Assembly: GCF_030655415.1 (NCBI RefSeq)
Contig: NZ_JAURVN010000002.1
Coordinates: 186,001-250,000, forward strand
DNA: 64,000 nucleotides
Reading direction: 5' to 3'
Origin: Herminiimonas sp.
GTDB taxonomy: Bacteria; Pseudomonadota; Gammaproteobacteria; Burkholderiales; Burkholderiaceae
Below the pieces are notes generated by a model. It did no database searches. It worked only from the letters and a program-made list of their open reading frames with translations, and was not told the DNA's origin. Both the position numbers and the translations under genes were made by a program. This document shows positions 1-8,189 of this stretch, in pieces (position 1 is the first letter of the stretch; each line of letters opens with the position of its first letter).

Positions 1-810
1 TTGAAACACACCGACGATCAAGGTGTGACGATGATCGACGCGATGAAAGCCGCAGATCTCGACCCTATGCAAATTCCTGCAGCCGCCGCTGCACCTGGCA
101 GCATCGCGGCGTTTGTAGAAGTGCATATCGAACAAGGACCGGTGCTACTGAATGAAGACTTACCGCTAGGCGTAGTCACCGCGATTGCCGGCGCCACGCG
201 CTATATGCTGGAATTCAAAGGGGTCGCCGGTCACGCTGGCACCGTGCCGATGACGATGCGCCACGACGCAGCCATGGCCGCAGCAGAATTCGCGCTGTAT
301 GTTGAACAGCGCTGCAGCCGCATCCCTGATCTGGTTGGCACCATCGGTCAATGGAACGTACCGAATGGCGCAACCAATGTCATACCAGGACACGTCGTTT
401 TGTCGCTGGATGTGCGCGCCGGTGACGATGCAGAACGCCTCGCGGCGACGACTGACATTACGGCAGAACTCGAACGCATCTGTGTCCAACGTGATGTGCG
501 CAGCACTCTGAAAAAAACTTACGAAACATCCAGCGCGGTGTGCGCCGATTGGTTGCAGCAAGGTTGGCATGCAGCACTGGAACGCAAAGGCTGCAAAGTA
601 CGCAGCCTGCCATCCGGTGCAGGTCACGATGCGATGGCGATTGCGGCAGTTGCACCTATCGCAATGTTGTTCGTCCGTTGTGGCAATGGCGGCATTAGCC
701 ACAATCCGCTGGAAACGATGGAGATGCAAGATGCTGCATTAGCGGCTGATGTGTTTATGGATTTTGTAGAACATTTCGACACGCTGTCGGCAAGCAAAAA
801 GACATCCTAA
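1..810 (+). CDS. N-carbamoyl-L-amino acid hydrolase / allantoate amidohydrolase (5'-truncated by window edge)
   Basis: M20-family zinc amidase of the hydantoinase/carbamoylase (HyuC/AllC) group, which hydrolyses an N-carbamoyl amino acid or allantoate to release ammonia and CO2. Only the C-terminal 269 residues are in the window. Visible family motifs are FVEVHIEQGPVL, in which the Glu and His lie at the metal/substrate site, the dimerisation-domain stretch GHAGTVPM, the Arg/Asn-rich middle segment, and the C-terminal GAGHDAM...SHNPLE block carrying the last zinc-ligand His. Family members are about 400-420 residues, so roughly 140 are missing and the TTG at position 1 is not the true start. 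It is followed after about 90 bases by a second M20 hydrolase on the same strand, suggesting one purine- or hydantoin-derived nitrogen pathway. The exact substrate cannot be told from the sequence. Confidence 0.88.
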   Translation: MKHTDDQGVTMIDAMKAADLDPMQIPAAAAAPGSIAAFVEVHIEQGPVLLNEDLPLGVVTAIAGATRYMLEFKGVAGHAGTVPMTMRHDAAMAAAEFALYVEQRCSRIPDLVGTIGQWNVPNGATNVIPGHVVLSLDVRAGDDAERLAATTDITAELERICVQRDVRSTLKKTYETSSAVCADWLQQGWHAALERKGCKVRSLPSGAGHDAMAIAAVAPIAMLFVRCGNGGISHNPLETMEMQDAALAADVFMDFVEHFDTLSASKKTS

Positions 811-898
811 GCGTACTGAACAATTACTTTCAACTAGCTGCATGCGCTTTCACAAGATGGCGTTGCAAGCTGATTATTCTAAGAACTGAATCGACAAG

Positions 899-2131
899 AT
901 GGATAAAAATTTACTCAAGGAACAGATCGCCGCATGGGTCGATCAACACGCCGCTGAACAAATTGATTTTCTGGCGAAGGTCGTGCAATGCCCATCCGAC
1001 AATCCCCCGGGCAATTGCGCACCACACGCATTAATGACAGCCGCATTACTGGAAGATATGCAGTTCACGGTAGAGCAACATGCAGTACCAAATGAATTCG
1101 CCCGTAGCACTGGGCTCGAAAGCGCGATCAATCTGATTGTGCGCGAACACTTTGCAGATGGACCAACGGTGGCGCTGAATGCACACGGTGATGTGGTGCC
1201 ACCTGGCGCGGGCTGGAGCGTTGATCCTTATTCCGCCACAGTGCGCGATGGCTGGATGATAGGTCGCGGCGCAGCGGTTTCGAAATCCGATTTCGCCACT
1301 TACGCATTTGCCCTGCGTGCATTGAAAGAATTGGCTGTACCTTTGCGCGGCAATGTTGAATTGCACTTTACCTACGATGAAGAAACCGGCGGCCTGGCTG
1401 GTCCAGGTTGGTTATTGCAACAAGGTTTGACGAAGCCAGACTACGCAATCTGCGCAGGTTTTTCATACAATGTCACCACGGCGCACAACGGTTGCCTACA
1501 TCTGGAAATGAAAGTGCGCGGCATTTCCGCACACGCAGCTCGTCCCGATACCGGCTACGACGCACTGGAAGCCGCAACGCGTTTACTCAACGCGCTCTAC
1601 AGCTATCGCGATACCTTGCACAGCCGCACTTCAGCGACTGCCGGCATTACATCACCAACACTAGTCGTTGGCACCATCGTTGGCGGCATTAATACCAATG
1701 TGGTACCAGACGAAGTCACCTTGCGACTCGATAGACGCATCATCCCGGAAGAAATCCCCACCGAGGTCGAAGCAGAATTGCGCGCCGTGATAGCAAAAGC
1801 CTTACAGGATTTGCCGGGCATCAGCTGCGCTGTAGAACGTATTCTTCTAGCCAGTCCGTTCAAGCCGGTCGGCGATGCAGCACGCTTGCGCGATATCGTT
1901 TGTGCAGAAGCATCGACTGCACTCGGTGACGAAGTCACACCAATAGGCGTGCCGCTGTATTCCGATGCGCGCCTGTATGCGGAAGCCGGCGTTGCCACTG
2001 TGATGTATGGCGCCGGACCACGCACGCTACTGGAAGCAAATGGTCACCGAGCAGATGAAAAAGTCCCGCTGTTTACCTTGCCGGTTGCGACCAAAGCGAT
2101 CGCGTGGAGTCTGGTCGAACTATTGGCGTAA
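899..2131 (+). CDS. M20 family metallopeptidase (ArgE/DapE-like deacylase)
   Basis: 410-residue M20 aminoacylase-type hydrolase, expected to be cytoplasmic and to use two zinc ions to cleave an N-acyl amino acid or related amide. Motifs are LNAHGDVVPPG (first metal His-x-Asp, near residue 96), GRGAAVSKSD, TYDEETGG (catalytic Glu and metal Glu, near residue 160), the lid-domain segment GISAHAARPDTG, and a C-terminal NGHRADEKV block with the last His ligand. It resembles acetylornithine deacetylase and succinyl-diaminopimelate desuccinylase at family level. Residue 161 neighbourhood and length are normal, and nothing suggests truncation. It lies just downstream of a carbamoylase on the same strand, which favours a catabolic rather than a biosynthetic job. 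The specific substrate is not assignable. Confidence 0.88.
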   Translation: MDKNLLKEQIAAWVDQHAAEQIDFLAKVVQCPSDNPPGNCAPHALMTAALLEDMQFTVEQHAVPNEFARSTGLESAINLIVREHFADGPTVALNAHGDVVPPGAGWSVDPYSATVRDGWMIGRGAAVSKSDFATYAFALRALKELAVPLRGNVELHFTYDEETGGLAGPGWLLQQGLTKPDYAICAGFSYNVTTAHNGCLHLEMKVRGISAHAARPDTGYDALEAATRLLNALYSYRDTLHSRTSATAGITSPTLVVGTIVGGINTNVVPDEVTLRLDRRIIPEEIPTEVEAELRAVIAKALQDLPGISCAVERILLASPFKPVGDAARLRDIVCAEASTALGDEVTPIGVPLYSDARLYAEAGVATVMYGAGPRTLLEANGHRADEKVPLFTLPVATKAIAWSLVELLA

Positions 2132-2183
2132 CTGCACAAGCGGGCGTGAAGGATTAAGCAAGAACCAAGCGCCCGCAGCCTGT

Positions 2184-2585
2184 TTAGAAGCTGTATTCGC
2201 CGAATAGATATTTGTCGAAACTGAACTTGCTACCGCCCGGAAGCGTATCGACCACTCGCTTTGTATTCTTTGCCGAGATAAAGACATCCGCCGTTTGATC
2301 CTTGCAGCGAAACCGGGTCGCCGGGCTCAAGATGGTATTGGCCTTGATCCTGATGTGACGGATGACCTTGGCTCTTTCACTACACAGCAAAAAATGCTGT
2401 TCCTGGCGAAAGCCGGACAGCGGAATATTTAGCCACCAACCTTCATCGCCAGCGTAGGGCACAACCGTCGCAAATATCGTGTTGCGCTCGGTCAGCAGGT
2501 TGGCGTGCAAGTCTTGATTGACCAGCTTGATTGCGTCTATCTTGTTCATGAGGGGCTTTATCAAATGCGTGGATGCGCGAGGCAT
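2184..2585 (-). CDS. hypothetical protein, about 121-133 residues
   Basis: I do not recognise a family. The product has no signal peptide or membrane segment. It is a mixed protein with a conserved-looking middle (VVPYAGDEGWWLNIPLSGF), several Arg/Lys pairs and a Phe/Tyr-rich C-terminus ending EYSF. Two starts are possible: the outer ATG at 2585, and an inner ATG at 2549 (residue 13, sequence MNKIDAIKL). Neither has a clear Shine-Dalgarno; the inner one gives a more typical N-terminus. The gene converges on the M20 hydrolase, leaving a 52-base gap, and its promoter would lie near the 2624-2653 terminator of the upstream small gene. Confidence 0.55.
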   Translation of the reverse strand: MPRASTHLIKPLMNKIDAIKLVNQDLHANLLTERNTIFATVVPYAGDEGWWLNIPLSGFRQEQHFLLCSERAKVIRHIRIKANTILSPATRFRCKDQTADVFISAKNTKRVVDTLPGGSKFSFDKYLFGEYSF

Positions 2586-2623
2586 CTATAGGCGAGAGGA
2601 TAAAGCAAATCACTGCGCACAAT

Positions 2624-2653
2624 AAAAAATACCGTCGTTAGACGGTATTTTTA
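2624..2653 (-). terminator. Rho-independent terminator (bidirectional hairpin)
   Basis: Inverted repeat with arms AAAATACCGTC and GACGGTATTTT around a short TTA loop, flanked by A and T runs on the two sides, so it can act in both directions. It lies 15 bases past the stop codon of the 19-residue ORF at 2668-2727. Confidence 0.75.
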
Positions 2654-2667
2654 TGTTCCTGACGAAA

Positions 2668-2727
2668 TTATCGAAATATTAAAAAGAGCACGATGATGAC
2701 GAGTAGGGTTCCTATTCCAATATACAT
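2668..2727 (-). CDS. very small single-TM hydrophobic peptide, 19 residues
   Basis: Reading the minus strand from the ATG at 2727 gives a 19-residue peptide, MYIGIGTLLVIIVLFLIFR, then TAA. Nearly all of it is one transmembrane helix with a terminal Arg. An excellent Shine-Dalgarno (AAGGAGAAT) sits seven bases upstream of the ATG, and a strong hairpin terminator follows directly, so this short ORF has a full transcription and translation unit to itself. Similar tiny inner-membrane peptides are common and often unannotated in proteobacteria; their roles are mostly unknown. It is too short for standard ORF calling. Confidence 0.6.
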   Translation of the reverse strand: MYIGIGTLLVIIVLFLIFR

Positions 2728-2942
2728 TTGATTCTCCTTGAGTAAGCACGCCATATGAAAACATGTTGCGTACAAACCAATCCGTTCGATAGTTCACATT
2801 AAAGTTGAAAGAATAGGGCTATTATTTCAAAACACGTTGCAAGACCAATGTGAAAATATTGTTGTCATGACAGTTATTACATACGAGACGGCATCGCTCA
2901 AAGAAGCGATGTATAGATTGGCCCACAAAAGGAGACTAGTAA

Positions 2943-3674
2943 ATGAAAACACCTTTGCCTTTCCGCGTAATGTCAAAAGTCGCCGCCCTTTCATTAGCCG
3001 CGGCTTTTTCTTTGCCTGCTGCTGCGCAAAGTGCGGGCGATAACATCGTCAACGTTGGTTGGTTTCATTTGTATACGGATGATTCCAGCGAGCCATTAAG
3101 ACAGACTTTCCCGACCCCAGGTACCAATGCAGGAAGCGGTGCTAGTGTAGGCAGTGCCGACACTCTCGGGATAGCATTCACACATTTTTTCACTGATAAC
3201 TTTGCTGTTGCACTGGATGCAGGGATACCACCTGAATTTAAACTGAAAGGTGAAGGCACATTAGCCTCGCGCGGACAGCTTGGTACCGCCAAACAATGGA
3301 GCCCTGCTATTGTTGCGAAATGGTATTTCGGCGGGGCCAATGATAAATGGCGTCCATTTGTTGGCCTTGGCGTTACACATGTTTGGTATACAAGCGTCCA
3401 ACTATCATCATCCATGCAGGCACTTGCCGCACCAGTACCTGGCGGTACTGCCAGCGCCGAACTTAGCTCCTCGTGGGCACCTGTTGCCAACGTAGGTGTG
3501 ACTTATAACTTCAATAAAAATTGGTCTCTCGGAATGTCTCTGTCTTACATTCCATTGGACACAGATGCGTATATCACAGGCAAAACCGCAGGTGGAACAG
3601 TCATTTCCCGTTCCCAAACCAATTTGACGCTTGATCCTTACGTGACATTCATTTCGCTGGGGTACAAGTTCTAA
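2943..3674 (+). CDS. ompW: OmpW family outer membrane protein
   Basis: 243-residue eight-stranded beta-barrel porin-like protein of the OmpW family, located in the outer membrane and thought to pass small hydrophobic molecules. The N-terminus is a Sec signal peptide with a hydrophobic run and an AAAQS cleavage region near residue 29. The mature part begins with the family-typical NIVNVGWFHLYTDDSS strand, has alternating amphipathic strands with the central block GIAFTHFFTDNFAVALDAGIPP and WYFG...WRPFVGLGVTH, and ends in a terminal Phe (LGYKF), the usual barrel-assembly signal. AAAGGAG sits nine bases before the chosen ATG. A perfect-palindrome terminator follows. The 200-base upstream region shows no clear FNR site. 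Confidence 0.93.
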   Translation: MKTPLPFRVMSKVAALSLAAAFSLPAAAQSAGDNIVNVGWFHLYTDDSSEPLRQTFPTPGTNAGSGASVGSADTLGIAFTHFFTDNFAVALDAGIPPEFKLKGEGTLASRGQLGTAKQWSPAIVAKWYFGGANDKWRPFVGLGVTHVWYTSVQLSSSMQALAAPVPGGTASAELSSSWAPVANVGVTYNFNKNWSLGMSLSYIPLDTDAYITGKTAGGTVISRSQTNLTLDPYVTFISLGYKF

Positions 3675-3692
3675 TCATTTCTAGCATCACAT

Positions 3693-3730
3693 AAAAAGCG
3701 GCTGGTCTGATATCAGACCAGCCGCTTTTT
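3693..3730. terminator. bidirectional Rho-independent terminator
   Basis: Perfect 38-base palindrome: AAAAAGCGGCTGGTCTGAT followed by its exact reverse complement, with A and T runs at the ends. It serves both ompW (plus strand) and the convergent methyltransferase gene (minus strand). Confidence 0.93.
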
Positions 3731-3740
3731 AGTTTCGCGG

Positions 3741-4346
3741 CTACTTTCTACGCGCCACGATGGCATAACGCCCTTTATCTCGGCCAGTCGTAGGTTGATT
3801 CATGAATTCCCCAATCACGATTTCGAATCCCAACTTGCCGAGCAACTCCAGCACTTTCTCAGGGGGATGCGAATCGTAGAAGAAGATTTCGCCAAGCATC
3901 GTATCTTCAAAAGCCGGATGTGCAGAACCGCCCATGGTCAGCATCAATCTACCGTCTTCATCCAGCAAATCACACATACGCTGCAACAAACCTTCGTGTT
4001 GCGATCGCTCGATGTGGAATAACGCATCCCAGCAGATGATTCCTGAAAATTTTTGTTGTGTCGTGAAGTTCTCAATACTCGACTCGATCCAGACAGCTTG
4101 CGGGAAAGATGCACTCGCATGTCTCAGTAAACCCAGTGCTTGATCAACGCCAGTGATTTCATGGCCGCGATGCATGATGTATTCGGCCATCGGCTTACCA
4201 GTGCCACAACCAAGATCTAGAATAGGCGATGGCACACTTAAGCCATTGAGAAATGCATCCAGATAAATCTGTTCGCGACCATAAAACGCGGTCCTGGTTT
4301 TGGCCCAAGTATCAGCAATTGCGTTGTAACTTTTTAGATTCGTCAT
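3741..4346 (-). CDS. class I SAM-dependent methyltransferase
   Basis: 201-residue Rossmann-fold methyltransferase of unknown substrate. Motif I, LDLGCGTGKP, lies near residues 43-52 and binds S-adenosylmethionine; motif II is ITGVDQA, and the post-motif with the acidic/aromatic IICWDALFHI marks the active-site edge. There is no signal peptide or added domain, and the length is normal for small stand-alone methyltransferases of this class. It converges on ompW across a shared terminator and is divergent from the chemoreceptor gene. Substrate and pathway cannot be inferred from context. Confidence 0.85.
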   Translation of the reverse strand: MTNLKSYNAIADTWAKTRTAFYGREQIYLDAFLNGLSVPSPILDLGCGTGKPMAEYIMHRGHEITGVDQALGLLRHASASFPQAVWIESSIENFTTQQKFSGIICWDALFHIERSQHEGLLQRMCDLLDEDGRLMLTMGGSAHPAFEDTMLGEIFFYDSHPPEKVLELLGKLGFEIVIGEFMNQPTTGRDKGRYAIVARRK

Positions 4347-4725
4347 GTGCTTGCATGTTTTAGTGCATAAGCGTTCATTTCGCCAGCATCAGATTAATGG
4401 TGCGGCGCCACATATCAAACATCGGGTTTTAACAGCGTATTTCAATCACTATTGTTTTCCAGAAACTGGTCGATACAGAGTGCAGAGACATCAAATGTTA
4501 AACGATTATAAAAAAATTAATTCTGCGGAATACGCAGCTCTGCGTACTCCCGAGCTCTTGATTTTGTAACAGTGTCGCCCCGCCTTGGTGCGAGTACACA
4601 ACATTTCACCTTCTGCGAGAGTCGGTTTCGGCAAAAATCGTATGTATACAGTTATGATGTTTCTATCAAGAATGGTCGCCGCCAGGCAATCTTTTGATCT
4701 CTACATTCATGAATGGAAGTAAGCG
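4347..4725. other. 379-base intergenic region with divergent promoters
   Basis: Non-coding space between the divergently transcribed methyltransferase and chemoreceptor genes. Apart from an inverted repeat at 4527-4550, I see no RNA gene or further ORF with a ribosome-binding site. It should contain both promoters. Confidence 0.5.
4527..4550. promoter_or_regulatory. inverted repeat, possible operator
   Basis: Two 11-base arms, GGAATACGCAG and CTGCGTACTCC, complementary except at one position and separated by two bases. It sits in the divergent region upstream of the chemoreceptor. There is no T-run after it, so a protein-binding site is more likely than a terminator. Confidence 0.35.
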
Positions 4726-6627
4726 ATGAACAGCGTAAAGCGTTATCTAGCAAGGCTTGGTGTCGGCGTAAAATTGGCTGCTATCTCTTTCCTATTGATT
4801 GCCGTCGTCTTCGGCATTTTTGTCTGGGCAACCGGGCAAGCAACCTCCGACATGCTGGAACATCGCGCGGCGGAAGAAGTCACTGCGAAGAGCAAGTTAG
4901 TCGTCGGCATGAGCAACGATGTGGCCCTGATCAAAAGCAAATTGCTGTCACTTAAAGTCGGCACTACCGGCGGCTATTACGTACTCGATGCAAATGCCGG
5001 CGCGGATTACGGCAAGCTCATCATCGCAGCCAACAATGAAGGTCAAAATATTCTCGCCGATAAGTCCATTGACGGCCGCGCCTACATCAAGGAAATCCTC
5101 AGTAAAAAAGACGGCGTGATTCACTATCGCTCTGCCGCTGATGCGGGTTCACCCGATCGCGTCGCCGCCTTCACCTACGTACAGGATAAGAACTGGGTCG
5201 TGGTCGGCGATACTTACGCCCACGAATTCACCCGCGAAGCGACCGCCTTGCGCAATATGTCGGGCGCGGCTGCACTCGTCGCATTGCTGATTTTGGCAAC
5301 GCTGTTGTACAGCGTCATACGCAAAACTGTTACCGGTCCACTTGGCCAGGCCACAAAAGTTGCCCGACAACTTGCCAGCGGCGATCTGACTACACGACTC
5401 GAAACAAAACGTGTCGATGAGATCGGCCAGCTACTGTCTGCCATCAACGGCATCGGCCAAGGTTTGGCGAACGTTGTATGGACCATTCGTCACGGTACCG
5501 AAACCTTGTCCACCGCCACACGCGAAATCGCAGCCGGCAATCTGGATCTGTCATCACGCACAGAACAGCAAGCCAGCTCACTCGAAGAAACCGCATCCGC
5601 GATGGAAGAGATGACTTCCACCGTGAAAGAAAATGCAGCGAATGCAGTGCAAGCAAACGAGTTGGCCAGAACCGCGTCACAAGTCGCGATTAAAGGCGGC
5701 AACGTAGTCGCTGAAGTCGTCAACACGATGGATTCGATCAATCAATCGTCGAAGAAAATTGTCGACATTATCAGCGTTATCGACAGCATCGCTTTCCAAA
5801 CCAACATTCTTGCCTTGAACGCAGCGGTAGAAGCGGCTCGCGCAGGCGAACAAGGTCGCGGCTTTGCAGTCGTCGCAGGTGAAGTACGCAACCTGGCACA
5901 ACGCAGCTCAGCAGCAGCACGCGAAATCAAATCGCTGATCGAAGACTCGGTCAACAAAGTACAAAGCGGCAGCAAGCTGGTAGCGCATGCGGGCACCACG
6001 ATGGATGAAGTGGTCAGCAGCATAAAACGCGTCGATGACATCATGACCGAGATCAGTACCGCCAGCCGCGAACAAAGCATAGGCATCGAACAAGTCAACA
6101 AAGCCATCGCGCAGATGGATCAAGTCACACAGCAAAATGCTGCGTTGGTAGAACAGGCTGCAGCATCAGCCGAAGCATTGCAAACGCAAACCACCGAGTT
6201 GATCAACGTCGTCAGCATCTTCACTATCAAGAGCGGCAGCCACGGCTCCACAGCCGAAGCAAGAGAAATGGTCAGCAAGGCGATCGAATCGATGTACGAA
6301 ATAGGTCCTGAAAAAACATTTGCAGAAATCAGCAACAAGCTCGGTCAATTCTGCGATCGCGATTTATACGTCGTTGTGTACGACATGAGTGGCCGCAATC
6401 TGGCGCATGGCGCCAATCCAGCGCTGATAGGCAAAGACTTGATTGACGCGAAAGATGGCGCCGGCAATCCATTCGTCAGAGAACGTATCGCTATCATTCA
6501 GAACACCGGCAAAGGCTGGCAAGACTATATGTTCCTCAACCCAATCTCTAAACAGGTCGAAGCCAAATCCATGTATCTGGACCGCTATGAAAATCTGATC
6601 ATCGGTTGCGGCGTATATAAAGAGTAA
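4726..6627 (+). CDS. methyl-accepting chemotaxis protein with N- and C-terminal Cache domains
   Basis: 633-residue chemoreceptor feeding CheA/CheW. TM1 spans about residues 14-36. A periplasmic single Cache domain (about 40-170) contains the family-typical [11 protein letters not shown] and [16 protein letters not shown]2 is about 181-199, followed by a HAMP domain (about 200-255) and the signalling coiled coil with the conserved hairpin tip around residues 355-391 ([20 protein letters not shown], then [15 protein letters not shown]). After the signalling domain comes a further segment of about 120 residues (about 512-633) that looks like a second Cache domain ([39 protein letters not shown]). 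This segment would be cytoplasmic, and it replaces the usual C-terminal CheR/CheB pentapeptide. The ATG is preceded by a GGAAGTAAGCG stretch. Confidence 0.92.
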   Translation: MNSVKRYLARLGVGVKLAAISFLLIAVVFGIFVWATGQATSDMLEHRAAEEVTAKSKLVVGMSNDVALIKSKLLSLKVGTTGGYYVLDANAGADYGKLIIAANNEGQNILADKSIDGRAYIKEILSKKDGVIHYRSAADAGSPDRVAAFTYVQDKNWVVVGDTYAHEFTREATALRNMSGAAALVALLILATLLYSVIRKTVTGPLGQATKVARQLASGDLTTRLETKRVDEIGQLLSAINGIGQGLANVVWTIRHGTETLSTATREIAAGNLDLSSRTEQQASSLEETASAMEEMTSTVKENAANAVQANELARTASQVAIKGGNVVAEVVNTMDSINQSSKKIVDIISVIDSIAFQTNILALNAAVEAARAGEQGRGFAVVAGEVRNLAQRSSAAAREIKSLIEDSVNKVQSGSKLVAHAGTTMDEVVSSIKRVDDIMTEISTASREQSIGIEQVNKAIAQMDQVTQQNAALVEQAAASAEALQTQTTELINVVSIFTIKSGSHGSTAEAREMVSKAIESMYEIGPEKTFAEISNKLGQFCDRDLYVVVYDMSGRNLAHGANPALIGKDLIDAKDGAGNPFVRERIAIIQNTGKGWQDYMFLNPISKQVEAKSMYLDRYENLIIGCGVYKE

Positions 6628-6668
6628 TACAGCTGCACAACTTCAAAGCAAAAACGTAATCACCACAA

Positions 6669-6703
6669 ATGCATTTGGCCACTATATAAATGGCCAAATG
6701 CAT
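6669..6703. repeat. perfect 13-base-pair inverted repeat downstream of the chemoreceptor
   Basis: Arms ATGCATTTGGCCA and TGGCCAAATGCAT are perfectly complementary around a nine-base AT-rich loop. It lies about 40 bases after the chemoreceptor stop codon. No U-run follows on either strand, so it may be an mRNA 3'-end stabiliser rather than a simple intrinsic terminator. Confidence 0.5.
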
Positions 6704-6839
6704 AAATTGATTTGCGGTACGAATCAAATAACTCCGGCAAGACAACCTTCCACACAGCATTAACTCTTCATCGTTTTCTTCAACCTACTTCGTCGCAATA
6801 AATCGCACACCACTTTATTTATTGTTAAAGAAACACTGT

Positions 6840-6880
6840 AAAAATCACCCTCTGATTCACCAAGAGCGTGCGATTTTTAT
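6840..6880 (+). terminator. probable terminator upstream of the riboswitch
   Basis: Hairpin with outer arms AAAAATC and GATTTTT, an inner CTCT/AGAG pairing, and a terminal T-run. It could stop read-through from the chemoreceptor gene before the riboswitch transcript begins, or be part of the leader. Confidence 0.45.
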
Positions 6881-6904
6881 GGCACAACAATTGCTGCATA
6901 AAGA

Positions 6905-7085
6905 GTACTCCGCAGGAGAGAGGGCTCATACCCCGCCGAAGGTGCATCCCCATAATCACTCAGGCAACAACGACTGCGGCGTAATTTGGCTGATCTGGAG
7001 AGAGACTGCGATTTACGCAATCCACCGAAGGGGAAAGCGGGCTTGCCCGTGAAACTCTCAGGTAAATAGGACAGAGGGGCGGCTA
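6905..7085 (+). promoter_or_regulatory. tandem glycine riboswitch (two aptamers)
   Basis: Two successive copies of the glycine aptamer consensus lie upstream of the amino acid ABC operon. Aptamer 1 (about 6908-6981) has GGAGAG at 6915-6920, the core CCGCCGAAGG, the closing ACTCAGGCAACAACGAC stretch, and a P1 stem CCGCAG (6910-6915) with CTGCGG (6974-6979). After a short linker, aptamer 2 (about 6990-7080) repeats GGAGAG (6997-7002), CCACCGAAGGGG, and CTCTCAGGTAAATAGGACAGA. The order and spacing match the cooperative two-aptamer form known upstream of gcv and transporter genes. No U-rich terminator is visible between the aptamers and the ATG at 7211, so control may act on translation. Whether it is an ON or OFF switch cannot be told by eye. 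Confidence 0.9.
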
Positions 7086-7210
7086 ATTTTCGACGCGAGC
7101 GATGTTGACCCATCGTCAGCTCTACCCATAGCTAAGCATCAGTGCTTCCGACATCAACGATGTCTGCACGAAATGTTTTGCGTCGCTGTCAATCTTTCAG
7201 GAATCAACAA

Positions 7211-8107
7211 ATGAAAATCGTTAATCGTATTGCACTTGCATTGACCTTCGGCTTGCTCGCGGGTGCTGTTCACGCACAAGAACTCACCGGCACTTTGAAA
7301 AAAATCAAAGACACCGGCATGATCACATTGGGTGCACGCGAATCCACCGCGCCCTTTAGCTACAACCTCGAAGGCACACAGTTCGTCGGCTACTCAGTCG
7401 ACATCATGATGAAGGTCGTCGAGCAACTTAAAACCGATTTGAAAATTCCAAATCTGCAATATCGCATCCTGCCTTTCACTGCACAAAACCGCATTGCGTT
7501 GATGCAAAACGGCACACTGGATCTGGAGTGCTCGACCACCACCAATACCGAAGATCGTCAAAAGCAAGTTGCATTTTCGAACAGCATCTTCATCATCGGC
7601 ACACGTCTGCTGACCGCCAAGGATTCCGGCATCAAGGATTTCGCTGATCTCAAGGGCAAGAATGTGTCGACCACAGCAGGCACTACTTCGGAGCGTCTGC
7701 TGAACAAGGTCAATGAAGACAAAAAACTTGGCATGAACATCATCGCCGCCAAGGAAAACGGCCAGGCATTTTTGTCAGTCGATAGCGGCCGCGCCGTTGC
7801 CTTCATGATGGATGACGCGATCCTGTACGGTGAGCGCGCAAAATCTAAGAACGCAGAAAAATGGCATGTAGTCGGCACACCGCAATCGCGCGAAGTCTAT
7901 GGCTGCATGATGCGCAAAGATGATCCAGCGTTCAAGAAAACGGTCGATGGCGTCGTTGCCGACTTGATGAAGTCCGGCAAGATCATGCCTATCTACAAAA
8001 AATGGTTTGAAGCACCTATCCCACCACGTCAACTGATGCTCGACTTCCCGATGTCGGAAGACTTGAAACAGTTGTACGCCAAGCCGAACGACATCGCTAT
8101 CCAGTAA
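7211..8107 (+). CDS. gltI: GltI-type amino acid ABC transporter substrate-binding protein
   Basis: 298-residue periplasmic binding protein closely resembling the glutamate/aspartate-binding protein GltI. The start at 7211 is chosen over the upstream in-frame ATG at 7142 because it yields a proper Sec signal peptide (MKIVNRIALALTFGLLAGAV, cleavage after VHA) and has an AGGAA-type ribosome-binding site. The mature protein shows SBP family 3 hallmarks: RESTAPFSY, GYSVDI, QNRIALMQNGTLDLECSTTTN, the KGKNVSTTAGTTSE ligand-binding stretch, and the GRAVAFMMDDAIL hinge. The acidic-amino-acid type ligand pocket is suggested by its GltI likeness, but the true ligand is unknown. It is the first gene after the tandem glycine riboswitch, so ligands metabolically linked to glycine should be considered, such as 3-hydroxyaspartate. 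Confidence 0.92.
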   Translation: MKIVNRIALALTFGLLAGAVHAQELTGTLKKIKDTGMITLGARESTAPFSYNLEGTQFVGYSVDIMMKVVEQLKTDLKIPNLQYRILPFTAQNRIALMQNGTLDLECSTTTNTEDRQKQVAFSNSIFIIGTRLLTAKDSGIKDFADLKGKNVSTTAGTTSERLLNKVNEDKKLGMNIIAAKENGQAFLSVDSGRAVAFMMDDAILYGERAKSKNAEKWHVVGTPQSREVYGCMMRKDDPAFKKTVDGVVADLMKSGKIMPIYKKWFEAPIPPRQLMLDFPMSEDLKQLYAKPNDIAIQ

Positions 8108-8130
8108 GCACACAACAATAGCTGTAATAA

Positions 8131-8155
8131 CAGAGCGGCGGCGACTGCCGCTCTG
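8131..8155 (+). promoter_or_regulatory. intercistronic hairpin between binding-protein and permease genes
   Basis: Stem CAGAGCGGC (8131-8139) with GCCGCTCTG (8147-8155) and a seven-base loop, without a long U-run. Such stem-loops after a binding-protein gene commonly stabilise its mRNA or partly terminate, so that binding protein is made in excess over the membrane parts. Confidence 0.6.
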
Positions 8156-8189
8156 TCTCAACACGCCTGTACATAACAAGGAAATCATC

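Noticed and set aside
166..729. Minus-strand open frame of 187 codons within the carbamoylase gene
   Set aside because: It is the mirror of a strongly supported family protein, has no ribosome-binding site and an atypical Cys/His-rich composition.
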